A program made the translations under genes and the position numbers. A stretch of DNA of 64,000 nt from Paracoccaceae bacterium (lineage in GTDB: Bacteria > Pseudomonadota > Alphaproteobacteria > Rhodobacterales > Rhodobacteraceae). Each line of letters opens with the position of its first letter. Within the stretch, counting starts at the first letter, position 1. The DNA lies in assembly GCA_024742695.1 (NCBI GenBank), contig JANSXY010000006.1, positions 124,001 to 188,000 of the forward strand. Direction: 5' to 3'. Under the pieces are notes generated by a model. The model worked only from the letters and a program-made list of their open reading frames with translations, was not told the DNA's origin and made no database searches. Positions 28,955 through 36,257 of this stretch are shown here, piece after piece.

Positions 28955-29845
28955 ATGACGGCGGCGGACCAGACACGGCATACGCGGCTGAACCTGACGG
29001 CGGCGGCGGCCTCGGTCACGGTCGCTTCGGTGCTGGTGGCGCTGAAGCTCTGGGCGCTCGGCTCCACCTCGTCGCTGGCGGTCGCGGCGTCGCTGGCGGA
29101 CAGCGCGATGGACCTGATGATCTCGCTCGGCGGCCTTCTCGCGATCCTCTACGCCGCGCGGCCGCCCGACGAGGATCACGCCTTCGGCCATACCTCGGTC
29201 GAGGATCTCGCGGCGCTGGGGCAGGCGGTGTTCATCCTCGTCTCGGCCGGGGCGATCGCCACCGCCGCGCTCCGGCGGCTGTTCGCCGAGGCGCCGCAGC
29301 CGCTGGCCGACGAGGGCCGCGGGATCGTGGTGATGGCGGTGTCGATCGTGCTGACGCTGGGGCTGGTGCTGTGGCAGCGCCGGGTGGTGCGGCGCACCGG
29401 CAGCCGCGTCGTCGCCGCCGACGCGCTGCACTACCTCGGCGACCTGGTTCCGGCGCTGGGGGCGATCGCCGCGCTCGGCGTCTCGGCGCGGTTCGGGATC
29501 GGCCATGTCGACAGCGTGGTGGCCATTGCCGCCGCGGCGATGCTGGCCGTCGGCGCGCTCAGGATCGGCAAGGGCGCCTGGGACGCGCTGATGGACCGGG
29601 CGGCGGACCCGGAACTGGTGGCCGGGATCGCCGCGCTGGCGCGCGACTGGCCGGGCGTGCGGGGCTTTCACGATCTCAAGACCCGCACCGCCGGCAGCCG
29701 GGTCTTCGTGAACCTGCATATCGAGCTGGACGGCGACCTGCCGCTGCGCGAGGCGCATGGCATCGGCGCGGGCCTGCGCCGCAGGATCATCGAGCGGTTT
29801 CCGCAATGCGACGTGATCATCCACAAGGACGTCGCGCGGGACTGA
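28955..29845 (+). CDS. Cation diffusion facilitator family metal exporter
   Basis: A 296-residue inner-membrane protein with six transmembrane helices and a C-terminal cytoplasmic ferredoxin-like domain. Metal-site residues are visible in TM2 (LADSAMDLM), the DEDHAFGHTSVEDLAALGQ loop and TM5 (ADALHYLGDL), as in FieF/YiiP, which exchanges Zn2+, Fe2+ or Mn2+ for protons. ATG 28955 is preceded by a G-rich ribosome site. No metal-regulator gene is beside it. Confidence 0.92.
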   Translation: MTAADQTRHTRLNLTAAAASVTVASVLVALKLWALGSTSSLAVAASLADSAMDLMISLGGLLAILYAARPPDEDHAFGHTSVEDLAALGQAVFILVSAGAIATAALRRLFAEAPQPLADEGRGIVVMAVSIVLTLGLVLWQRRVVRRTGSRVVAADALHYLGDLVPALGAIAALGVSARFGIGHVDSVVAIAAAAMLAVGALRIGKGAWDALMDRAADPELVAGIAALARDWPGVRGFHDLKTRTAGSRVFVNLHIELDGDLPLREAHGIGAGLRRRIIERFPQCDVIIHKDVARD

Positions 29846-29927
29846 ACGGCCGGACCGGCCGGCGGCGACGGTCCCGCCCCGCCCGGCCGGTGACGGGACG
29901 GCGTGAAACCGAAGGGAACCGCTTGCG

Positions 29928-30005
29928 ATGATCCTTGCGCGCCGCCGCCTCCTGGGCCTGACCTGCGCCGCCCTTGCCGCGCCGGCGCTGGCCGGGCGGG
30001 CGGGC
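29928..30005 (+). pseudogene. Out-of-frame signal peptide of the following esterase
   Basis: ATG 29928 starts MILARRRLLGLTCAALAAPA, a convincing twin-arginine-like or Sec signal peptide, with a continuation LAGRAGG that then enters a wrong frame. The break falls in three tandem GGGC units (29994-30005). Removing one unit joins the peptide to the esterase frame as ...ALAGRAAAQGLLTERTIRVG. Either a natural frameshift or a sequence error is possible. Confidence 0.6.
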
Positions 30006-30891
30006 GGCGGCGCAGGGCCTGTTGACGGAACGGACGATCCGGGTCGGCCCGGCGACGCGGCACTACCTCGAACTGGTTCCGCCGGGGCTGGGGCGGCGGC
30101 CGCCGGTGCTGGTGGTGCTGCATGGCGGCACCGGGTCGATGCGGCAGCTGTTCGGGCGGCGCGGCGGCGCGATGGCGGACCTGCCCGCGATCGCGCGGGA
30201 CGAGGGCATGATCCTCGTCGCGCCGAACGGCACCGGCGCGGCGGGCGATCCGGCGGGCGACCGGCAGACCTGGAACGATCTGCGTGACGGAAGATCGGAC
30301 GGGATCGACGACGTGGGATTCCTCACCCGGCTCGTCGGCCGTGTCGTGGCCGAGCATCGCGCGGATGCCGGCCGGGTCTGTATCGCCGGGGTCTCGAACG
30401 GCGGGATGATGACCTACCGGATGCTGATCGAGGCGCCGGAGCTGTTCGCCGCCGCCGCGGCTTTCGTCGCCAACCTGCCCGAGGGCGCGCGGCCCGTGCC
30501 ACGCCGGCCGGTGCCGCTGATGATCATGAACGGCACCGCCGATCCGCTGATGCCCTGGGGTGGCGGCGCGATCGCCGGCGACCGTGGCCGCGTCACCTCC
30601 ACCGCCGAAACCGTGCGGCACTTCGTCCGCGCCAACGGACTGTCCGGCCCGCCCCGGCACAGGCCCCTGCCCGACCGCGATCCGGGCGACGGCTGCCGGA
30701 TGGTCGAAAGCCGCTGGGACGGGGCCGCGCCCGTCGTGCTCGTCACCGTCGAGGGCGGCGGCCACCGGATCCCGTGGCCCGGCGCGGGGCGGCCGGGGCC
30801 GCTGGCGGACCGGGTGCTGGGCCCGGTCTGCCGCGACGCGCACGGGCTGCGCATGGCCCGGGACTTCATGAAACGGTTCCGGCGGACCTGA
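29974..30891 (+). CDS. PHB depolymerase/feruloyl-esterase-like alpha/beta hydrolase (frame broken at 5' end)
   Basis: A LpqC/PHB-depolymerase-type esterase, 305 residues from TTG 29974. Oxyanion region VLHGGTGS, nucleophile elbow GVSNGGMMTYRM, catalytic Asp in MNGTADPLMPWGG and His in GGGHRIPWPG are all present, so the enzymatic body is intact. The natural N-terminus is almost certainly the signal peptide starting at 29928 in another frame. As written, the TTG start would leave a cytosolic enzyme. Substrates of this family are polyhydroxybutyrate oligomers or aromatic esters. It converges with a glycosyltransferase gene 11 nt away. Confidence 0.8.
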   Translation: MPRRRWPGGRAAAQGLLTERTIRVGPATRHYLELVPPGLGRRPPVLVVLHGGTGSMRQLFGRRGGAMADLPAIARDEGMILVAPNGTGAAGDPAGDRQTWNDLRDGRSDGIDDVGFLTRLVGRVVAEHRADAGRVCIAGVSNGGMMTYRMLIEAPELFAAAAAFVANLPEGARPVPRRPVPLMIMNGTADPLMPWGGGAIAGDRGRVTSTAETVRHFVRANGLSGPPRHRPLPDRDPGDGCRMVESRWDGAAPVVLVTVEGGGHRIPWPGAGRPGPLADRVLGPVCRDAHGLRMARDFMKRFRRT

Positions 30892-30902
30892 GGCCACCCG
30901 CC

Positions 30903-31520
30903 TCAGCGCAGCACCAGCCGCGCATCGCGCGCCGCCAGCGCCTCGACGAAGCCGCGTTCGGCGGCGAAATCATGCGGCACCTGCGCCGCGCCGCGCCGGC
31001 CCGAGAGCGACAGCGAGGCGAAGAAATCGAAACCGTGCAGCGTGAGCCGCGCAAGATCGGCGCCGGCGAGCAGATCGATCATCATCAGCCCGGTCGTCGG
31101 CGGCGCGCCGATCCGGGCGGCCAGCGCGGCGATCCTGGGCAGCGGATGCAGGTAGAACCGCCCGGCCCGCGACGCCACCCGCCACGGCAGCCGCTTGCGC
31201 TTCGGCGACATCCACAGCACCAGGTCGGGGGCGATCCGCGCCAGATCGGCCGACGGCAGCGAGGTCGCCAGCGCCAGCCAGTCCGTCCGGGTGCCGTGCG
31301 AGGCGGCGGCGGGCATCGGCGCGCGGTTGATCCGGATCACGAGGTCGGCGGCGTCGATCTCGGCCCCCTCGGCCCGATCGGCCAGCGACCGGGCGTTGCC
31401 GACCAGCGCGACACGCCTGCCTGCCGCGCGCGACAGGAGCGCCGCCTCGCCCATCGACAGCGCCGCCAGCGGCGCCTCGCGCCGCACCGTCCGCGCCAGG
31501 TAGAAGCCCAACGGGGTCAC
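30903..31520 (-). CDS. Glycosyltransferase family 29-like (sialyltransferase-like) protein
   Basis: A 205-residue cytosolic protein. The blocks VALVGNARSLADR and ADLVIRINRAP resemble the large sialylmotif of GT29 enzymes, and PPTTGLMMIDLL the small one. No signal or membrane anchor is seen. GTG 31520 overlaps the stop of the upstream GT4 gene by 4 nt, so the two are coupled and probably act on the same surface glycan or LPS. Sialic acid as donor sugar is not shown; no sialic-acid synthesis genes are in the window. Confidence 0.75.
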   Translation of the reverse strand: MTPLGFYLARTVRREAPLAALSMGEAALLSRAAGRRVALVGNARSLADRAEGAEIDAADLVIRINRAPMPAAASHGTRTDWLALATSLPSADLARIAPDLVLWMSPKRKRLPWRVASRAGRFYLHPLPRIAALAARIGAPPTTGLMMIDLLAGADLARLTLHGFDFFASLSLSGRRGAAQVPHDFAAERGFVEALAARDARLVLR

Positions 31521-32575
31521 GCCGCGCGATCCAGCAGGCCGCGGTAGACCGCGACCAGTTCGGCCGCCTCGCGGCGGATGTCGAAAAGCGCCTCGACCCG
31601 CGCGCGGCCGGCCTGCCCGGCGACGGCCAGCGCGGCGGGATCGGCCAGCATCGCGTCGAGCGCGGCGGCCAGCGCGCGGGTGTCGCCGGGCGGGATCAGC
31701 CGGCCGGTCACACCGTCCTCGATCTGGGCGGCGAAGGCGCCGACGCGGGTCGCCACCGCCGGCACGCCGCAGGCCATCGCCTCCAGCGGGGTCAGGCCGA
31801 ACCCCTCCCAGCGCGCCGGCGCGACGAAGAGATCCAGCGCCTGGTAGGCGGTGACGACCTGCTCCCAGGGCAGTTCGCCGAGAAACCGGATCCGGTCGGC
31901 CAGACCGGCGGCGGCGATCCGCTCGCGCAGCGCGGCGACGAAGGCCTCGTTGCCGCGCGTCGCCCGGCCGGTGAAGACCAGCATCGCGCGGGGATGCCGC
32001 GGCAGCACGTCGAGCGCCGCGCCGACCAGCACGTCGGTGCCCTTCTGGGCGCGCAGCCGGCCGAAACAGCCCAGGATCAGCGCCTCGCCGGGCAAGCCCA
32101 GCGCGCGGCGCGCGGCGGCCCGGTCGGCGGGCGGATGGAACACGCCGGTGTCGATCCCGTGCAGGATCGCCCGCGCCGGCCGTTCGAGGTACGAGGCCGC
32201 CTCGGGCGAGGTCGCCACCACCGCGTCCATCCGCCGGATCAGCCAGCGGGTATAGGCCGAATGGCGGCGTTGTGCGGCCGAGGTGAACATCAGCTTCAGG
32301 CGGCGGCGAAACACGTGACGCAGGATCAGCCCGGCCAGCATTTCCGAGTTGCGCCGCGCATGCCAGACCCGCCAGCGGTCGCGCGGCAGCGTCGCCACCC
32401 GCCAAAGCGGCAGGTGCGGAAGGTCGCGCGGCAGGCCCGGCCCGGTCGCGGCGATGCCGATCATTCCCGCCTGCACCGGGATCAGCCGCACCACCGTCGC
32501 CGTGACGCCGGACAGGCGGCGCTTGAGGTTCGGGGCGATCACCTCGATCCGGTCGGGGGCGGGCGCGGCTGTCAT
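31517..32575 (-). CDS. GT-B glycosyltransferase family 4 (LPS core-type)
   Basis: A 352-residue glycosyltransferase. The N-terminus EVIAPNLKRRLSGVTATVVR is like LpcC-type mannosyltransferases of alphaproteobacterial LPS core. The C-terminal Rossmann domain has GCFGRLRAQKGTDVLV and the nucleotide-sugar signature APARWEGFGLTPLEAMACG (the E-x7-E pair). ATG 32575 is preceded by AAGGAG at good spacing. It acts at the cytoplasmic face of the inner membrane. Coupled with the downstream GT29-like gene. LPS core is the likeliest target; exact sugar is inferred. Confidence 0.85.
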   Translation of the reverse strand: MTAAPAPDRIEVIAPNLKRRLSGVTATVVRLIPVQAGMIGIAATGPGLPRDLPHLPLWRVATLPRDRWRVWHARRNSEMLAGLILRHVFRRRLKLMFTSAAQRRHSAYTRWLIRRMDAVVATSPEAASYLERPARAILHGIDTGVFHPPADRAAARRALGLPGEALILGCFGRLRAQKGTDVLVGAALDVLPRHPRAMLVFTGRATRGNEAFVAALRERIAAAGLADRIRFLGELPWEQVVTAYQALDLFVAPARWEGFGLTPLEAMACGVPAVATRVGAFAAQIEDGVTGRLIPPGDTRALAAALDAMLADPAALAVAGQAGRARVEALFDIRREAAELVAVYRGLLDRAA

Positions 32576-32640
32576 CGGCTCTCCTTCGGGCGCGGCCTGA
32601 CTAGCGCAGCGGCGCGCGCGGCGGCAAGCCCCGGCACGGG

Positions 32641-33825
32641 TCAGTCCGCCCGATCCCGCGACAGCAGGTAGACGGCAAGGCCCAGCGCCAGGGGCAGCAG
32701 GAAGAACAGGAACACCGCATCGAACGCGGCCTCGCCCGCCGCCGCGCCGCCGGCGGCGGCGAACACCGGGCCGGAGGCGAACTGCATCGCCCCGGCGCCG
32801 CCGATCGCGAACATGTTCAGCAGCGTCACGCCGCGCCCGACCATGTGCGGCGGAAAGAACGCGCGGCCATGCGCCATCAGCACCGGGAACGTCGCGCCGA
32901 AGAAGCCGATCGCGCAGAGCAGCGCGACCGCCGGCACCAGCCCCGGCGCCGGCAGTGCCCAGAGCACGGCAAGGCAGGCCGCCACCACCGCGTTGCCCGC
33001 CACGGCGATCCATTTGCGGGTGTGCAGCAGCCGGTCGAGCGGACCGTAGGCGAAACTGCCCAGGATCATCGCGATGCCCATCATCAGCGTGATCGTTCCG
33101 ATCATCCCGGCATCGGCGCCGAAGCGGTTTTCCGCGAAGGGCCCGGCCCAAAGCCCGCGCAGCGCCGCCGAGGGCGCGTAGGCCACCGTCATCAGCGGCA
33201 GGATCGGCCAGATCGCCGGCATCGCCAGCAACGTGAAGACCGAACCGCCGGATGCGCCGGCCGGGCGTTCCGCCGGCGGCGGATCGCGCAGAACCGCCCA
33301 GAGCGCGGCGGAGACGGCCACGCTCAGCCCCGCCAGAACCCACAGCGTCGCGCGCCAGCCGATCCCCTCGACCACCCAGGCGAGCGGCTGCGCCGCCATC
33401 ACGTTGCCGAGCGACCCGATCCCGATCACCATCGCCGCCAGCGTGCCGAAGGCCCGTGGCGAATACACCCGCGCGAAGATGTAGTAGGCGGCCATCAGCA
33501 CCGGCGCGCAGCCGACGCCGATCAGCGTCATCGCGACCTTGATCGCGCCCGGCCCCTCGGCCAGCGCGAAAACCGCCGCGCCACCTCCGCCGCCCAACGC
33601 CAGCAGCGCCGCGGTGGTGCGCCGCGGCCCGATCCGGTCAAGCGCGGCGCCGATCGGCAACTGCATCAGCGCGAAGGCCGCGAACAGCAGGCCCGAGGCC
33701 TGCGCCAGCGCCTCCGGCGGGGTGCCGGTATCTGCGGTCAGCACCGGGCTCAGCACCGCGAGGAAGGCGCGGTAGAACTGGCTGAGCACATAGGCCGCGA
33801 TCAGAAGTGCAAGACCCGCGCGCAT
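32641..33825 (-). CDS. MFS transporter
   Basis: A 394-residue major facilitator with twelve predicted helices. The loop 2-3 motif appears as GAALDRIGPRRTTA, and further helices follow with FARVYSPRAFGTLAAMVIG and MAHGRAFFPPHMVGRG. The substrate cannot be told; homologs are annotated as nitrate/nitrite-like or drug exporters. ATG 33825 gives MRAGLALLIAAYVLSQFYRA; the longer frame to 33906 lacks a ribosome site. The gene lies 65 nt upstream of the glycosyltransferase pair and may share its transcript. Confidence 0.85.
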   Translation of the reverse strand: MRAGLALLIAAYVLSQFYRAFLAVLSPVLTADTGTPPEALAQASGLLFAAFALMQLPIGAALDRIGPRRTTAALLALGGGGGAAVFALAEGPGAIKVAMTLIGVGCAPVLMAAYYIFARVYSPRAFGTLAAMVIGIGSLGNVMAAQPLAWVVEGIGWRATLWVLAGLSVAVSAALWAVLRDPPPAERPAGASGGSVFTLLAMPAIWPILPLMTVAYAPSAALRGLWAGPFAENRFGADAGMIGTITLMMGIAMILGSFAYGPLDRLLHTRKWIAVAGNAVVAACLAVLWALPAPGLVPAVALLCAIGFFGATFPVLMAHGRAFFPPHMVGRGVTLLNMFAIGGAGAMQFASGPVFAAAGGAAAGEAAFDAVFLFFLLPLALGLAVYLLSRDRAD

Positions 33826-33926
33826 CCCTTCCCCCGCTTCGGAAGCCCCGACGGGGCAAGGCACCTGCACCGGCCGCGCGCCGCGCGCGAGGCCCGTGGG
33901 GGGCAAGGCTGTGGCGTTGCGGGATC

Positions 33927-34003
33927 TGGTCGGAGCGAGAGGATTCGAACCTCCGACCCCCTGCTCCCGAAGCAGGTGCGCTACCAGGCTGCGCTACGCT
34001 CCG
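33927..34003 (-). tRNA. tRNA-Pro (CGG)
   Basis: A 77-nt cloverleaf on the minus strand. Acceptor CGGAGCG pairs with CGCTCCG, followed by discriminator A and a genome-encoded CCA. The anticodon stem CCTGC/GCAGG frames the loop TTCGGGA with anticodon CGG. The T-arm has GGTTCGAATCC. It decodes CCG, a common Pro codon in this GC-rich genome. It begins only 14 nt after the stop codon of the upstream DMT transporter gene on the same strand. Confidence 0.97.
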
Positions 34004-34017
34004 ACCGTGGGCGGGGG

Positions 34018-35034
34018 TTACCGATTCCCGCCGTCATTTGCAAGCCCCGCGTCGGCGGCCTCCTCCGCCGCCGCGCCGGCCTCTCCCAGCCGGTCCAGGC
34101 CGGTCGCCCGCGGCGCCGGGCCGAAGGCGGTGCGGCCGCGGCTGGACAGCACCGGGCGGTTTTCCGACACGTCGGCGCGACCCTCGCGGAACAGGATGTA
34201 AAGCCCCGATCCGATGATGATCGCCGCGCCCAGCGCGGTGGCCGCATCGGGCCGTTCGCCGAACAGCACGACACCGAAAGCCGCCGCCCAGAGGATCTGC
34301 GAATACTGCATCGGCGCGACGATCGCGGCCTCGCCGGTGCGGTAGGCGGCGATGATCAGCAGCGAGGCCGCGAAGCCCAGCGCCGCGATCAGCGCCAGCC
34401 CGCCGACATGGTCGATGCTCATCGGCCGGTAGACGAAGGGCAGCGCAAGGCCCATCACCGCGATATTGGCCAGCATCGGGTAAAGCAGCAGCACCGCCGC
34501 GCGCTCCGCCGGCCCGATCCGGCGCACGATCACCGAGGCCGCCGCACCGCCCACCGCCGCCGTCAGCGCCGCCAGGTGACCGGCCGACAGATCCGCCGCA
34601 CCGGGCCGCAGCACGACAAGCACGCCCACCAGCCCCGCCGCCACCGCCGCCCAGCGCCGCGGCCCGACCCGTTCACCGAGGATCGGGATCGCGAGGATCG
34701 TGATCAGCAGCGGCGCGGCGAACAGGATCGCGTAGGTCTGCGCCAGCGGCAGCGTGGCGAAGGCATAGAAGGCCGTCACGCCGGTCACCGTGGTCGCCAG
34801 CGTGCGCAACGCTGTCCACCACGGGTGGATTGGCCGCAGATGCCCCGCGGCCGGATCGCGGATCAGCATCAGCGTGACGATCGGAAACCCGAAGAGCGTG
34901 GAAAAGAACACGATCTGAACCGGCGCATAGGCCTCGCCCAGCCATTTCACCACCACGTCATGGGTCGCGAAGACGGCGAAGGCCAGCAGCGCCAGCAGCG
35001 CGCCCTTCACGTTCGATCCGCCCTGCCCGGCCAT
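34018..35034 (-). CDS. EamA/DMT family transporter
   Basis: A 338-residue drug/metabolite-type exporter with ten helices in two EamA repeats (e.g. AVFATHDVVVKWLGEAYAPV and MQYSQILWAAAFGVVLFGE). The C-terminal ~45 residues are a hydrophilic, Ala/Gly/Arg-rich tail not typical of the family. Substrate unknown; relatives export amino acids or nucleotide precursors, and the YdcZ/RhaT-like group is diverse. The gene ends 14 nt before tRNA-Pro, so both may be on one primary transcript. Confidence 0.88.
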   Translation of the reverse strand: MAGQGGSNVKGALLALLAFAVFATHDVVVKWLGEAYAPVQIVFFSTLFGFPIVTLMLIRDPAAGHLRPIHPWWTALRTLATTVTGVTAFYAFATLPLAQTYAILFAAPLLITILAIPILGERVGPRRWAAVAAGLVGVLVVLRPGAADLSAGHLAALTAAVGGAAASVIVRRIGPAERAAVLLLYPMLANIAVMGLALPFVYRPMSIDHVGGLALIAALGFAASLLIIAAYRTGEAAIVAPMQYSQILWAAAFGVVLFGERPDAATALGAAIIIGSGLYILFREGRADVSENRPVLSSRGRTAFGPAPRATGLDRLGEAGAAAEEAADAGLANDGGNR

Positions 35035-35096
35035 GCTGCGTGCCCCGTTCGCTCCGCCGGTTTCTTCGCCCGCGCCGGCCGTCCGCGCAAGGGGCC

Positions 35097-36257
35097 TCAG
35101 CCGGTCTTGCCGCCCTCCGCCGGCAGCGGGGTGAGCGGCGGCTCCGGCGCCAACTCCTCGAAATCGAAACTGTCCAGCCGCCGGGCGCGCTTGCCCGCCT
35201 TGTCGGCGGAAATCCTGATCTCCTCGATATCACGGGCGGCCAGGCCGAAATGCCTGTCGAGGTTGTCGACGCGGGTGCCCAGCCGGTCGACATCGCCGGC
35301 CAGCAGCGCCAGTTCCTTGCGGATCGCGCCGGCCTGTTCGCGCATCCGCGCATCCTTCAGCACCGCGCGCATCGTGTTCAGCGTCGCCATGCAGGTGGTG
35401 GGCGAGACGATCCAGACCCTGAGCGCGAAGCCCTCGCGCACGATCTCGGCGAAATTGGCGTGCAACTCGGCATAGACCGCCTCGGAGGGCAGGAACATCA
35501 GTGCGCCGTCGGCGGTTTCGCCCTCGATGATATAGCGTTCGGCGATGGCCCGCAGATGGGCGCGCACGGCGGTGCGCAGCTGCCGCCCCGCCTCGGCCAA
35601 CTGTTGCGGCCCCTCGGCCCGGCGCAGCGCCTCGTAGGCTTCCAGCGGGAACTTCGAGTCGATCACGATCGGCCCCGGCGGGTTCGGCAGGTGGATCAGG
35701 CAGTCGGCCCGCTTGCCGTTCGACAGCGTCGCCTGCATCGTGAAGGCATCCGCCGGCAGCGCCTTCTGCACGATGTCGTGCAGCTGGATTTCCCCGAACG
35801 CGCCGCGGGTCTGCTTGTTCGACAGGATGTCCTGCAAGGACAGAACGTTGCCCGACAGCTTCTCGATATTGGCCTGGGCCTTGTCGATCGTCTCCAGCCG
35901 CTGCTGCAATTCGCCCAGCGAGCGCGCGGTGCGCGTCGCGGTGCCGTGCAGGCTGTCGGTCATCGTGCGGCTGACCTCGGCCAGCCTGGCCTCCATCAGT
36001 TGCAGCATCTTGGCCTGGCTGGCCGCCGCCGCCTCCGAGACGTGATGCAGCCCGCCGGCCAGTTGCTGCTGGCCGTCCGACAGGGCCTGCACCCGCTGGC
36101 CCAGCGTCTCGACATGGCGCAGCACCGGGTCCGAGGCCCGCGCCGCCCGCGCCACCGCGCGCCAGATCAGCAACAGAAGCAAGAGGACGACGGCGAGCAC
36201 GGCAACGCCCGCCTGTACCCGCGGATCGCCGATCGGAAGGCCAAGGATCTCGGTCAT
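35097..36257 (-). CDS. rmuC: DNA recombination protein RmuC
   Basis: A 386-residue protein with one N-terminal membrane helix (residues ~14-33, AVLAVVLLLLLLIW), a long coiled coil (VETLGQRVQALSDGQQQLAG onward), and a C-terminal nuclease-like RmuC domain (NKQTRGAFGEIQLHDIV, VIDSKFPLEAYEAL, ALMFLPSEAVYAEL). It limits recombination at inverted repeats and responds to DNA damage. ATG 36257 overlaps the mutL stop (ATGA), so it is co-translated with the mismatch-repair gene, giving a two-gene DNA-maintenance unit. Confidence 0.93.
   Translation of the reverse strand: MTEILGLPIGDPRVQAGVAVLAVVLLLLLLIWRAVARAARASDPVLRHVETLGQRVQALSDGQQQLAGGLHHVSEAAAASQAKMLQLMEARLAEVSRTMTDSLHGTATRTARSLGELQQRLETIDKAQANIEKLSGNVLSLQDILSNKQTRGAFGEIQLHDIVQKALPADAFTMQATLSNGKRADCLIHLPNPPGPIVIDSKFPLEAYEALRRAEGPQQLAEAGRQLRTAVRAHLRAIAERYIIEGETADGALMFLPSEAVYAELHANFAEIVREGFALRVWIVSPTTCMATLNTMRAVLKDARMREQAGAIRKELALLAGDVDRLGTRVDNLDRHFGLAARDIEEIRISADKAGKRARRLDSFDFEELAPEPPLTPLPAEGGKTG

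Noticed and set aside
33927-34003. tRNA-Pro as an attachment site for a genomic island
   Set aside because: No integrase gene beside it and no repeat of the tRNA 3' end was noticed in the window.
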